Of a stretch of 64,000 bases of DNA, positions 24,960-33,406 are shown piece after piece (positions within the stretch are counted from its first letter, which is position 1; each line of letters starts with the position of its first letter). The position numbers and the translations under genes are program-made. A model generated the notes under the pieces. That model saw only the letters and a program-made list of their open reading frames with translations, had not been told where the DNA came from and made no database searches. The stretch is from Hyphococcus sp. (lineage in GTDB: Bacteria; Pseudomonadota; Alphaproteobacteria; Caulobacterales; Parvularculaceae): contig JAJFGB010000010.1 in NCBI GenBank assembly GCA_021776335.1, positions 62,001 through 126,000 on the forward strand, given 5' to 3'.

Positions 24960-26255
24960 ATGCAGAAAATGCTGAAAACATCGCCCGCACAGGATGCGCC
25001 GGATTTGCTCGCGGTCCTGATCGAGGCCTGCCAAAAAGCAGGCGTTCAAAATGCAGGCGCCCAGAATGCAGGCGCCGTGAAAACCACGGCCCGCGGCTTT
25101 GGCTCGCTGGATGCGTTGCGATCTCTGGAGCACGGCGTTTCCGCATCGGCGGCTTCTGCGGATCACGCCCTGGCGGAGGATCTGAGCAAGCTGGTTACAG
25201 AAGATGAGCGCTTTCCCGGCGCCAGCGTCAAAATGATGCGCAATGAAGGCCGCGGCGCGAAATTTTATCCTGACTTTGCCGGCGATCTCCTGATTCAGCG
25301 CACCCTCGAAACCGGCTCGCCGGAAGCTGCGATCGAATGGCTGCAAAAAGTGCTGGCGACAAGCGCCGCAACAGGAAAAACCATCCATCTTCTTCTGGGT
25401 GCGCCGGTGGACAGGGAAATTCAGCTCACGAAAGACATCAAAATCATTCCGTTCGCCGAAATTCCGGACAGCGTGGAAAAGCGATGCATTACCGATATCC
25501 ACAATTCAACGATCATGAATCCGCTTAATTTCAAGCCGCCGGAATCCGCCCTGATAGAGAGCAACCGCATTGAACCCTTTACCCATGATCCCGACAAACG
25601 TCTCGATCTTTCACATGAGGCGTATCGTCAAAGTCACGAGTTGCTGCATGAGGTCGCGCTGGCTTTGACCCTCGTCGGACCGCGCGCTGCTGTTTCAGCG
25701 TCAGGCTGGTTCAGCTTTGACGATCCGGATCTCAACGACGCCCGCGCCGCCGCCAGTGATCAAAGCGGGCATGTGCTTGGAAACCTGCCGGCGCCCAATG
25801 CCGATTGCCCCGTGCTTGATCCGGTAGAGGCGCAAAGCGTTGTGCAAGGCTATCTTGCCGTGAAAGGAAAAACACGGGTGAAGGCGCGCATGGCGCTGCG
25901 GCGCCTTAACCGGGCGCTGCATCGCTGCGGCGCCGGCGCGCGCGCGGCGGAACTCTCGCCGATCTTTGAAACGCTGCTCGGCGACCATGCCGAAATGCAA
26001 GGCGATGACGGGATAACAGCCAGTTCATTCGGGCTTATCGGCGGCGCCGACAGCGACGGAAAACGGAATTTCGATATCGTCAGGCAGGCATACCAGATCC
26101 GCCGCACTTTCGCCTGCAGCGAGCGTGTGGATGAAACGGAATTGAGGAGTGTTGGCGGCGAGAAGATGACGGTTCGCCAGATCGCCGATCACGCCATTAT
26201 CATTGGCGCCGATGCAATCAAGACAATCATTCAATGTCGCGCAGTCCCCGACTGA
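24960..26255 (+). CDS. Hypothetical protein, 431 residues
   Basis: Not recognised. The start ATG follows CGGGAAATATC. The N-terminal part has a short imperfect repeat (AGVQNAGAQNAGA, about residues 26-38). The middle has an IHLLLGAPVDRE strand and a conserved-looking SHEAYRQSHELLHEVALAL helix. The last 60 residues (YQIRRTFACSE, then RQIADHAIIIGADAIK) look like a helical bundle of the kind seen in HEPN-like proteins, but the usual Arg-x4-6-His motif is absent. It is soluble by composition, with no signal peptide. It converges with the pair of XRE regulators downstream. No function is proposed. Confidence 0.65.
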   Translation: MQKMLKTSPAQDAPDLLAVLIEACQKAGVQNAGAQNAGAVKTTARGFGSLDALRSLEHGVSASAASADHALAEDLSKLVTEDERFPGASVKMMRNEGRGAKFYPDFAGDLLIQRTLETGSPEAAIEWLQKVLATSAATGKTIHLLLGAPVDREIQLTKDIKIIPFAEIPDSVEKRCITDIHNSTIMNPLNFKPPESALIESNRIEPFTHDPDKRLDLSHEAYRQSHELLHEVALALTLVGPRAAVSASGWFSFDDPDLNDARAAASDQSGHVLGNLPAPNADCPVLDPVEAQSVVQGYLAVKGKTRVKARMALRRLNRALHRCGAGARAAELSPIFETLLGDHAEMQGDDGITASSFGLIGGADSDGKRNFDIVRQAYQIRRTFACSERVDETELRSVGGEKMTVRQIADHAIIIGADAIKTIIQCRAVPD

Positions 26256-26298
26256 CAGAGTTTTGATGTCGCCGGGCAAGCCTGAAGGGCCCGCCCAC

Positions 26299-26568
26299 TT
26301 ATCTTCGCCGTTTTGAGTCGCTGCTCATCTGGATCTCACGCAATGCCTGCGCCGGATCGAATTCCAGCGCCTCCGCCAGTTTTAGAAATTCCACTAGAAT
26401 AATGCGTCGCTGTCCGCTCTCAATCCGGGCGACGAGTGACTGGTGCTCGCCAAGTCTTTTTGCAAGTGCTGCTTGGGTGAGACTGGCCGCTTCGCGTTTT
26501 TCGATCAGCAACGCGATAAGCGCTTTGTGTTGTTCAGTTCCGAGACTATTGACCACCTGATCACCCAA
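26299..26568 (-). CDS. XRE-family regulator 1
   Basis: A single helix-turn-helix protein of about 85-89 residues: LTQAALAKRLGEHQSLVARIE is the recognition unit, followed by LKLAEALEFDP, a typical XRE end. The frame opens with a TTG at 26568; a GTG 12 bases on is an equal candidate. It is paralogous to the next XRE gene (both end ...EFL-x-AEA-x-FDP) and reads the same way, 82 bases downstream of it. A TTATCT/AGATAA inverted repeat (26609-26627) lies just upstream and may be its own operator. Confidence 0.8.
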   Translation of the reverse strand: MGDQVVNSLGTEQHKALIALLIEKREAASLTQAALAKRLGEHQSLVARIESGQRRIILVEFLKLAEALEFDPAQALREIQMSSDSKRRR

Positions 26569-26608
26569 ACCAAATTCAGATGGGCTTTCATTTATACTAT
26601 GTCTTCGC

Positions 26609-26627
26609 TTATCTAAAAATCAGATAA
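26609..26627. promoter_or_regulatory. Inverted repeat TTATCT-N7-AGATAA upstream of XRE 1
   Basis: Perfect six-base arms separated by seven bases, in the gap between the two XRE genes. A plausible operator for one of them. Confidence 0.4.
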
Positions 26628-26650
26628 TCAAATACTGCAGCGGCAAAGAT

Positions 26651-26884
26651 TCACTCTTCCAATTCCTCAAATATTTCCTTTGGATCAAAACCAATCGCCT
26701 CAGCGACAGCCAGAAATTCAACTACGTCCAGTCGCCGTTCTCCATTTTCATATTTCGAAACATAGGAAGCATAAACGCCTAGCCGCCTCGCGACTTCCCT
26801 CTGGGTTAAGCCGGCCTCCCTCCGTTCATCAACCAAAAGCCCGCACAACCTGTCCTGTAATTTCGTAAATGTAGTTCTGCGCAT
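26651..26884 (-). CDS. XRE-family regulator 2
   Basis: A 77-residue protein made of little more than one helix-turn-helix: LTQREVARRLGVYASYVSKYENG is characteristic. It starts at ATG 26884 and has an acidic end (EIFEELEE). It is divergent from the small protein gene at 27,017, and the gap between them holds the tandem 16-base operator-like array, so it probably represses itself and its divergent neighbour. Such short XRE proteins are known as repressors in toxin-antitoxin, restriction and phage-like modules, but no toxin is visible here. Confidence 0.82.
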   Translation of the reverse strand: MRRTTFTKLQDRLCGLLVDERREAGLTQREVARRLGVYASYVSKYENGERRLDVVEFLAVAEAIGFDPKEIFEELEE

Positions 26885-26903
26885 ATCAGACCGTCCAATC
26901 GCT

Positions 26904-26967
26904 CATCTAATTATAGAATATTCCTAAAATAGGTATTTCCCAAGATAGGTAATCCCTATAATAGAGA
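26904..26967. promoter_or_regulatory. Array of four 16-base operator-like repeats
   Basis: Head-to-tail units at 26920-26935 (ATTCCTAAAATAGGTA), 26936-26951 (TTTCCCAAGATAGGTA) and 26952-26967 (ATCCCTATAATAGAGA), with a weaker one at 26904-26919. Each contains a small dyad of the form CTA...TAG. The array sits between the divergent XRE regulator 2 and the small protein gene. Regular 16-base spacing suggests cooperative binding on one or alternating faces of the helix. Confidence 0.7.
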
Positions 26968-27016
26968 TTTATTGTGCTGATTGGTGAGTTGAGCTTGCCA
27001 AAAAGGAGACCCGCCA

Positions 27017-27214
27017 ATGATGGGCAGTCACGAAGACCAGAATGTCTGTATGTATGTCCAGATGGACTGCACCGAGCGCGACGGCCCTATCGCTGCGGAA
27101 TTCTTTACGGTTTTCCAAAAGCTCCTGGGCGCGCGTTTCCCCCGCGCCATGATCACCGGCCGCCAATATGACAAGAACAAACATCCGGTGGAGCCCCTCG
27201 ATAGCAGCGGCTGA
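27017..27214 (+). CDS. Small conserved protein of unknown function, copy 1
   Basis: 65 residues, not recognised. The ribosome site AAGGAG lies nine bases before ATG-ATG, the best sign that it is real. The sequence HEDQNVCMYVQMDC, then AAEFFTVFQKLLGARFP and ARQYDKNKHP-like end, is repeated closely in the gene at 28,779 and in a broken copy at 28,443; keeping the frame between copies argues for coding. No signal peptide or membrane helix. Expression is probably controlled by the operator array just upstream and the XRE protein. A pair of facing REP-like elements follows the stop. Confidence 0.7.
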   Translation: MMGSHEDQNVCMYVQMDCTERDGPIAAEFFTVFQKLLGARFPRAMITGRQYDKNKHPVEPLDSSG

Positions 27215-27264
27215 GACGGGTTGGCGGATCATTCTTTCAATGATCATTGGCGCGGCGCTTTAGG

Positions 27265-27384
27265 CCATCCTTCGAGGCTCCCCGGATCGAGTCCGGGCGA
27301 GCACCTCAGGATGAGGGCTGTAATTTGTTTCGGCGCAACCCTCATCCTGAGGCGCTTTCACGTAGTGAAAGCCTCGAAGGATGG
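27265..27384. repeat. Facing pair of REP-like elements
   Basis: Unit 27265-27317 runs CCATCCTTCGAGGCTC to CCTCAGGATGAGGG; unit 27339-27384 is the same in reverse. Each is a hairpin with a variable inner loop (CCGGAT...GTCCGG in one, GCTTTCAC...GTGAAAGC in the other). The pair directly follows a copy of the small unknown gene. The rest of 27215-27671 has no gene. Confidence 0.8.
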
Positions 27385-27671
27385 TTTTGAGTGTTTGTCG
27401 CGCACCATCGCGGCGGCGCCTGAGAAAACGAAAACCTCGCCCGGCTTGCCTTGGACCGACGGGCATAATCAAAACCTGATCACCGGCAGGTTTTGGCCCG
27501 CAACGGACAGTGGCAAAGACAGCATCAAGCACCTCCGCGATGCCCACTTGACGGCGAAAAGCAGGAAAATTGCGAGCGGGACGCATCCCTGGTTCGGGGC
27601 TTTCGCAGAACTACGCGCTTCGATAGAATTGTGCGAGACTTTCGGAAGCACTACGCGGCAGGAATGATGCG

Positions 27672-28433
27672 ATGAGGACAATCACTGAATGCTGCCGGTC
27701 AGTCGGACGATTGTTGGCCGGGTTGGCGGTTTTATTTATTTTACCTATTGAAGCGACTCGTGCGGAAAACCCGGCGCGACTGCGTGTCCTGATGACGGTG
27801 GGCGGTGTTGACTATCACACGGGTATCGTTCGTGCGTTGCGCGCTAATCCCGGGATCGATCTTGTAGTGCGCGACTTTGATGAGACGTCGGCATTGTTCA
27901 CAGATGCGCCTCTCGACGCGTTTGACGCCATTTTGATGTATCATCGCGACAATGCCGCCGAACCGGCCGAGCAAAAAGCCCTGACGAAATTCCTGGAGGG
28001 CGGCGGGGGTGTCGTCGTGCTGCATCATTCGATCGCCAATTACCCGGACTGGCCGGATTGGTGGCGTAACAATGTGGGCGGCCTCTACGTGCTTTACGGA
28101 AATGACCGTCATCCGCCCTCCCGGTATTTTGCCGGCTTTGAAGGTGTTGCAGTCCGCGTTGGATCGCACCCAGTTACGGAACGGTTCAACATACCATGGC
28201 GTTACCAGGACGAAAGCTATGCGGATTTGTGGGTATCGGACGACGTCACGCCACTGTTGCGGACAACGGCATTTGGATCCGACGAAGTGCTGGCCTGGGT
28301 CGGGCCGTCAAAATACGGCCGCGTTGCCTATATTCAGCCAGGTCACGGTGATCGGATCATGCGCGATCCGATTTATCTCAACCTCATCGAAGACTCGCTA
28401 AATTGGGCGGCGACAGGCGCCGCGGTGCAATAA
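27672..28433 (+). CDS. Secreted ThuA-like protein
   Basis: 253 residues with a signal peptide (hydrophobic run to about residue 31, ending TRAEN). The body is the ThuA fold, a glutamine-amidotransferase-like domain linked to sugar utilisation: RVLMTVGGVDYH near the start, DAILMYHRDN, GGGVVVLHHSIANYPDWPDW and a closing GRVAYIQPGHG. The Cys nucleophile of class I amidotransferases is absent, as usual in ThuA proteins. It sits between two copies of the small unknown gene and has no obvious operon partner. The biochemical role of the family is largely open; a sugar-related role is inference only. Confidence 0.8.
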   Translation: MRTITECCRSVGRLLAGLAVLFILPIEATRAENPARLRVLMTVGGVDYHTGIVRALRANPGIDLVVRDFDETSALFTDAPLDAFDAILMYHRDNAAEPAEQKALTKFLEGGGGVVVLHHSIANYPDWPDWWRNNVGGLYVLYGNDRHPPSRYFAGFEGVAVRVGSHPVTERFNIPWRYQDESYADLWVSDDVTPLLRTTAFGSDEVLAWVGPSKYGRVAYIQPGHGDRIMRDPIYLNLIEDSLNWAATGAAVQ

Positions 28434-28442
28434 TCTGATCCA

Positions 28443-28530
28443 GCAGCGGAATTCTTTACGGTTTTCCAAAAGCTCCGGCGCGCGTTTCCCCGCGCCCTGA
28501 TCACCGGTCGCCAATATGACAAAACAGGCC
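28443..28530 (+). pseudogene. Broken third copy of the small unknown gene
   Basis: Beginning ten bases after the ThuA stop, the DNA matches the middle and end of the gene at 27,017 almost base for base (GCGGAATTCTTTACGG to CAATATGACAA), but the 5' part is missing and a few bases are lost at the CTCCTGGGCGCG stretch, shifting the frame. The remainder of 28531-28778 is AT-rich and without a gene I can support. Confidence 0.75.
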
Positions 28531-28778
28531 CATTGGAATCAGGGTGAAGGCGTCAATTATTTCGACAATACGCTGTTCATTTTCTATCACTATACATTCT
28601 ATTATTATTGTACTATATTTTGACCGATAAGACTACAGCCAAGATCGATTGAATCGCATCAAATAACGCCAGTCTCCTAAACCGGGCGTTTACAGGCGTT
28701 ATCGCCGGACTGATTTCAATTCTCTCTGCGATCATTCGTGTCGTGATTTATGGCGCAGCAAACAACCAAGACCAGTCA

Positions 28779-28976
28779 ATGATGGACAGTCACGAAGACC
28801 AGAATATCTGCATGTATGTTCAGATGGAGTGCGCTGAGCGCGACAGCCTCATCGCGGCGGAATTCTTCACGGTTTTCCAAAAGCTCCTGGGCGCGCGTTT
28901 CCCCGGCGCCATGATCACCGCCCGCCAATATGACAAGAACAAACATCCAAAGGAGCCACTCGGCAGCGGCGACTGA
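28779..28976 (+). CDS. Small conserved protein of unknown function, copy 2
   Basis: 65 residues that align along their whole length with the protein at 27,017, with mostly conservative changes (HEDQNICMYVQMEC; AAEFFTVFQKLLGARFP). I place the start at the ATG-ATG matching copy 1; the frame is open 12 codons further up. It has no clear ribosome site, unlike copy 1. As with copy 1, a facing pair of REP-like elements follows within 30 bases, so gene and repeats seem to have moved together. Confidence 0.6.
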   Translation: MMDSHEDQNICMYVQMECAERDSLIAAEFFTVFQKLLGARFPGAMITARQYDKNKHPKEPLGSGD

Positions 28977-29001
28977 GGGGGGATTGGCGCTGCACGTTGA
29001 C

Positions 29002-29116
29002 CCATCCTTCGAGGCTTTCGCAAAGCGAAAGCGCCTCAGGATGAGGGTTTTTCCTTTTTGCTCACGCCCCTCATCCTGAGGTGCGAGCAGCTTCTGCTGC
29101 GAGCCTCGAAGGATGG
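29002..29116. repeat. Second facing pair of REP-like elements
   Basis: Units 29002-29047 and 29068-29116, opposite in direction, have inner loops GCTTTCGC...GCGAAAGC and GCGAGCAGC...GCTGCGAGC. They follow the second copy of the small unknown gene, in the same arrangement as at 27265. Confidence 0.8.
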
Positions 29117-29173
29117 TTTAGAGCACAAGCGAAAAACACGAGCGCCCCATGGAAAGCGCAGCGAATAATCCGC

Positions 29174-30457
29174 TCACCCCTTCTCCGCCACCCGTCGCCC
29201 GAAAGCGAGCGTGATCGCGGCATAGACGAACCCTGAAACCGCAAAGGCGTCAATCGCCGGCGCCGTCGACAGGGAAAGCGCCGTAAACGTTGTTGTGAAC
29301 GCTGCGCCGCTGCCAAGCGCCCAGGCGATCGCCGCGGTCGGGCGCAGTTTTGCCGTGGTGGCGGTTTCACCCGCTTCGCGCGTCAGGAAATAATGGGCGA
29401 TATAAACCCCGGCGATCGGCGGCACCATGGCGCTGATGATAAAAAGAATGCCGATAAAATATTGCGTCACGCCGGTGAGTGCGAACGCTGTGCCGGCGGC
29501 GCCCGCAGCGACGGTCAGCACCCAGTCGGGCCGGCCGCCGATCAATCGCCCAAGGCTGAGCGACGCGGCATAAAGATTGATGATGTTGGTCGTCCAGGTG
29601 GCGAGAATCAGCGTCGCCAGCGCCGGCGCCCCGAGCCCGATGGCGATGAGGTTCGACGTAAAGTCGGCGCTGCCGGTAACAAGGCCGGGGGCGCCGGCCA
29701 GAATGGTGAGTGCAATCGAGAGGCTCCCGAAGCTCACGAAACACGCGACCAGCACATCTTTGCCGGTGCGGGCAAAGCGCGCCAGATCGGGCATGCTGCC
29801 CGCCACCGCAGCGGCAATGCCGAGCATTGCGGAAACACCGAGCCCAAATGTCTTGATCGACGCGTCGGGATGGCCTTTTATATTCCACAATTCATCGAGG
29901 GATGATTGACCCACAAGCGTGAAGGCGGACCAGACAAGAACAAGCGCGAGCAGCGGCACGGCGATGCGGTTTAAAAAATCAATGCCGCGAAAACCGAACA
30001 GCACCGTCCCCGTCATCAGGGCGCCGCCGCCAAGCCCGTAAACCCATACCGGATATTCCACCCCGGCGATTTCGCGCAGCGTTACATCAACCGCTTCGCC
30101 AAAAAACCCGACAGTAACCCCAAACCAGCCGACGGCGACGATGCTCAGCAATGCGGTCAGGGCTTTGGCGCCGACCGTGCCAAACGGGGCAATGATGATT
30201 GAATAGGTCGAAAGGCGCGTGCGCGCGCCGATAACCCCCGTGACCGAGGCCAGCGTCGCCAGCAACAGGCCGGCGACAAGAAACGCCGCGATCCCCTGCT
30301 GTGCGCCGAGCCCTGTGAGCATTTCGCCGCCGAGCACAAACATCGGCAAGGTCAGCATCAGCCCGATCAGCACCACAGCGAGGGCCACGCCGGACACCTG
30401 CTCCGCCTCCGGCACAACGCCGCGGGCGTGGTTATCGGCGAACATGTTGTTGGACAT
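29174..30457 (-). CDS. NCS1-type permease (cytosine permease-like)
   Basis: A 427-residue inner-membrane transporter with about 12 hydrophobic helices. It resembles CodB: VSGVALAVVLIGLMLTLPMF at the start, GARTRLSTYSIIIAPFG, VGWFGVTVGFFGE and, further on, NIINLYAASLSLGR. The family brings in cytosine, purines, allantoin or hydantoins with a proton or sodium. I place the start at the ATG ending at 30457, behind AAGGG. Permeases of this kind are often found beside HyuA-DUF917 pairs, and one such locus lies 5 kb away; here the link is by distance only. The neighbours on both sides are unrelated. Confidence 0.82.
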   Translation of the reverse strand: MSNNMFADNHARGVVPEAEQVSGVALAVVLIGLMLTLPMFVLGGEMLTGLGAQQGIAAFLVAGLLLATLASVTGVIGARTRLSTYSIIIAPFGTVGAKALTALLSIVAVGWFGVTVGFFGEAVDVTLREIAGVEYPVWVYGLGGGALMTGTVLFGFRGIDFLNRIAVPLLALVLVWSAFTLVGQSSLDELWNIKGHPDASIKTFGLGVSAMLGIAAAVAGSMPDLARFARTGKDVLVACFVSFGSLSIALTILAGAPGLVTGSADFTSNLIAIGLGAPALATLILATWTTNIINLYAASLSLGRLIGGRPDWVLTVAAGAAGTAFALTGVTQYFIGILFIISAMVPPIAGVYIAHYFLTREAGETATTAKLRPTAAIAWALGSGAAFTTTFTALSLSTAPAIDAFAVSGFVYAAITLAFGRRVAEKG

Positions 30458-30720
30458 TGGCTGACCCTTGTTTTTTTGTTCTTTTGTGTTCCGGCTTTTC
30501 AAGCTTACTCTGGTTCGATTCTTACGCCGGTGCGGATATCAACCATATCATATCTTTTCCGGCGGATTGCGATTTGGTTGTGGCGCCGTCATGCGAAGGG
30601 AACAAGGCGCTGCGGGTTCACTGGAAAATCGCGCCGCACATGCATCATTCTTTAGTTTCGACAGCTGGTTTGATCGTCTATGGTTGGCGGTGCGGGCCAG
30701 TTCGATTGAAAGGCGGCGCG

Positions 30721-31320
30721 ATGCGGCTGACGGCTTTTTTTGTTACAGTGTCTCTCCTGGCGGGATGTGCGTCTTCCCCGCCAAGCAACACCGGTAATGC
30801 CTGTTCAATTTTTAAGGAAAAGCGCAGCTGGTACCGTGCAGCGCGTAAATCACAGGAGCGCTGGGGCGCGCCAAAATCACTGCAGCTCGCCATCATCGGG
30901 CAGGAATCCTCTTTCGACAAATCCGCCAAACCGCCGCGCGGACGGTTTCTTCTGATTTTTCCCGGCAAACGAAAATCTTCCGCCCGCGGTTTCCCTCAGG
31001 CCATCGATCAAACCTGGGACCAATATCGACGCGCCAGCGGCAATAGCAACGCGAGCCGGAAGAACTTCCGCGACGCGACGGATTTTGTCGGCTGGTACGC
31101 GGCTCAGAGCACGCGGCGGCTCGGCATCCCTTATTCAGATGCTTACGGACACTACCTAGCCTATCACGAGGGCTGGGGCGGATATGCGAATGGAACCCAT
31201 CGCAGTAAAAGCGGCCTGCAATCGGTCGCGATACAAGTCGCCAACACCACGGCCGCCTATGAGCGGCAGCTGCAAGGCTGCGAAAAAAGAAAACGCAACG
31301 GAAAAACAAGGCTGAAATGA
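30721..31320 (+). CDS. Lipoprotein lytic transglycosylase (SLT domain)
   Basis: 199 residues. The N-terminus MRLTAFFVTVSLLAGC is a lipoprotein signal with the lipidated Cys16. The SLT lysozyme-like domain follows: the catalytic Glu lies in IIGQESSFDK, and the GFPQAIDQTWDQY and YHEGWGGY stretches are typical. It would cleave peptidoglycan from the membrane. A basic tail (KRKRNGKTRLK) is unusual. The frame is open some 260 bases further up, but that stretch lacks family features and a ribosome site. It is divergent from the NCS1 permease. Confidence 0.85.
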   Translation: MRLTAFFVTVSLLAGCASSPPSNTGNACSIFKEKRSWYRAARKSQERWGAPKSLQLAIIGQESSFDKSAKPPRGRFLLIFPGKRKSSARGFPQAIDQTWDQYRRASGNSNASRKNFRDATDFVGWYAAQSTRRLGIPYSDAYGHYLAYHEGWGGYANGTHRSKSGLQSVAIQVANTTAAYERQLQGCEKRKRNGKTRLK

Positions 31321-31563
31321 CTGTGCGCGTCAGCGAACGGGACATCGATAGCGCTCGCGGATAAGGCGTTAGTTGACGCAGTTCCCCTCTTCCAGATGCA
31401 CAAAATTTCGTCGTCCCACCAGCAGTTTTGAATGACTGAATAATGCAAGCGTCAAATCTGTCACTGAAACGCTGCTGACAACGCAGACTTCACCAATATG
31501 GATGGACGCGGCGCGCGCGCCATGGCATTGAGCGCCAGCGGTTTCACTCTGCGAAATGTGAAT

Positions 31564-32496
31564 ATGGAAACAATTATCAACATTGAGGGTCTGACCAAGA
31601 CCTATGCGGGCGGCGTTGTCGCCCTTAAGCGCGTCGACCTTGCCGTGCGCAAGGGTGAAATCCTGGCGCTGCTCGGCCCGAACGGCGCCGGCAAGACAAC
31701 ACTGATCAATATTGTTTGCGGCCTCGTCACGCCGAGTTCCGGCGCCATCACCGTCGCCGGCAGTGACATTGCCCGCGATTATCGCGCCGCCCGGTCGCTC
31801 ATTGGACTGGTGCCTCAGGAGCTGCATACCGACGCCTTCGAAGCGGTGATTGCTTCAGTGCGCTTTAGCCGGGGACTGTTCGGCAAGCCGCGCAATGATG
31901 CGTTCCTGGAACAGCTGCTCAAGGATCTGTCGCTTTGGGACAAGCGCAACGCCAAGATCATGGAACTATCCGGCGGCATGAAGCGGCGGGTGATGATCGC
32001 CAAGGCGCTGAGCCATGAACCCGATATCCTTTTTCTTGATGAGCCGACCGCTGGCGTCGATGTGGAACTGCGCCGCGATATGTGGGCGATGGTGCGCGCC
32101 ATGCGCGCACGCGGCGTCACCATTGTGCTGACCACGCATTATATCGAAGAGGCCGAGGAGATGGCCGATCGGGTCGGCGTCATCTCCAATGGAGAAATTC
32201 TGGTTGTTGATGAAACCGCTGCGCTAATGAAAAAGCTCGGCCGCCGCACGCTGATCCTTACGCTTACCGAACCACATGAGCAGGCGCCGGCAGAACTTGC
32301 CGAATGGAATTTGAGCTTGCGCGGCGACGGCCATGAACTTGTCTATGAATTCGACGCCAATGCGGAATCTTCCGGCGTGCCGTCACTGTTGAGGCGTATG
32401 AGCGATATCGGCATGGGCTTTAAAGACCTCAACACCAGCCAGAGCTCGCTCGAGGATATCTTCGTCGGGCTCGTTAATGAGGCAAAAGCGGAATGA
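31564..32496 (+). CDS. ABC exporter ATPase (YadG/Ccm-drug type)
   Basis: About 310 residues: Walker [10 protein letters not shown] near residue 37, the Q-loop VPQELH, signature LSGGMKRR, Walker [11 protein letters not shown] and H-loop LTTHY. It forms the ATPase of an ABC-2 exporter with the next gene, whose ATG overlaps its stop (GGAATGATC). The start METIINIEG is chosen by similarity; the frame is open 22 codons upstream and the ribosome site is poor. The export substrate is unknown. Confidence 0.87.
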   Translation: METIINIEGLTKTYAGGVVALKRVDLAVRKGEILALLGPNGAGKTTLINIVCGLVTPSSGAITVAGSDIARDYRAARSLIGLVPQELHTDAFEAVIASVRFSRGLFGKPRNDAFLEQLLKDLSLWDKRNAKIMELSGGMKRRVMIAKALSHEPDILFLDEPTAGVDVELRRDMWAMVRAMRARGVTIVLTTHYIEEAEEMADRVGVISNGEILVVDETAALMKKLGRRTLILTLTEPHEQAPAELAEWNLSLRGDGHELVYEFDANAESSGVPSLLRRMSDIGMGFKDLNTSQSSLEDIFVGLVNEAKAE

Positions 32497-33260
32497 TCAA
32501 AAACATCCACGGCATCGCCGCGATTTACCGGTTTGAAATGGCGCGTTTCAGGCGCACCTTCTGGACCAGCCTGATCATGCCAGTGATCACAACGTCGCTT
32601 TATTTCATCGTGTTTGGTTCCGCCATCGGCAGCCGGATGACTGAAATTGGCGGCGTGCCCTATGGCGCCTTCATTGTGCCGGGCCTGATCATGTTGTCGA
32701 TGCTGACGGAGAGCATTTCCAATGCCTCCTTCGGCATTTACATGCCGAAATGGGCGGGCACGATTTATGAAATTCTGTCAGCGCCCATATCGCCCCTTGA
32801 AACCGTCATCGCCTATGTCGGCGCGGCCGCGACAAAGTCGGTCATTATCGGTGTGATTATTCTGTTGACGGCGAATTTGTTCGTCGACGTGACCATTGCC
32901 CATCCCTTTTTGATGGCGCTCTTCCTGGTCACGATTGCGGTAACGTTTTGCCTCTTTGGTTTCGCGATCGGTATTTGGGCAAAAAGCTTTGAGCAACTTC
33001 AAGCGATACCGATGCTGGTGGTTTTCCCCCTGACTTTTCTCGGCGGCGCTTTTTACGCTCTGGAGATGCTGCCGCCATTCTGGCGCAGCGTGACGCTGTT
33101 TAATCCACTGGTTTATCTCATCAGCGGCTTTCGCTGGACGTTCTTTGGTGAAGGCGATGTGTCGATTGGCGTCAGCATCGGCGCAACATTGCTGTTCTTG
33201 ACCATATGCCTGACAACCATCTTCTGGATGTTCAGAACCGGCTACAGGCTAAAGACATAA
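32493..33260 (+). CDS. ABC-2 exporter permease (YadH-like)
   Basis: 255 residues with six membrane helices. [25 protein letters not shown] and [13 protein letters not shown] match YadH closely. Coupled to the ATPase gene by overlap. A damaged copy of its 3' third lies at 38,541-38,795, so this gene was once duplicated. The 70-bp repeat from the dihydrolipoyl dehydrogenase gene begins 75 bases after its stop. Confidence 0.88.
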   Translation: MIKNIHGIAAIYRFEMARFRRTFWTSLIMPVITTSLYFIVFGSAIGSRMTEIGGVPYGAFIVPGLIMLSMLTESISNASFGIYMPKWAGTIYEILSAPISPLETVIAYVGAAATKSVIIGVIILLTANLFVDVTIAHPFLMALFLVTIAVTFCLFGFAIGIWAKSFEQLQAIPMLVVFPLTFLGGAFYALEMLPPFWRSVTLFNPLVYLISGFRWTFFGEGDVSIGVSIGATLLFLTICLTTIFWMFRTGYRLKT

Positions 33261-33334
33261 TGAAAAAGGCTTGGATTGTTTCCGAGCCTTGTCGTTTGGC
33301 GATAAATTCCTCTGTAGGGACAGCCGATCAGCTG

Positions 33335-33404
33335 CCCGGTCCACAATCGAGGCAGCGCGGCAACGGCTTTCCGCCCATCTCCAGCGCAAAGTTCAGATTG
33401 CGCA
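33335..33404. repeat. Left 70-bp direct repeat (copy of the lpd 3' end)
   Basis: Identical over 70 bases to 36950-37019, which is the 3' end of the dihydrolipoyl dehydrogenase gene on the minus strand. Even beyond the identity the left copy still reads ...Gly-Ser-stop (GGCAGCTGA) where the intact gene has GGGAGTTGA, so it is a true gene end. It marks the left border of a 3.5-kb island. Confidence 0.85.
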
Positions 33405-33406
33405 GT

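Noticed and set aside
26904-26967. A CRISPR-like array
   Set aside because: The units are 16 bases and directly adjacent, with no spacers and no cas genes; they fit an operator array.
27221-27667. A 148-codon protein after the first small gene
   Set aside because: Most of it is translated from two REP-like elements, and it has no ribosome site or known domain.
30457-30720. A longer N-terminus for the lytic transglycosylase
   Set aside because: The lipoprotein signal with its Cys begins at 30721; the residues before it have no signal features.
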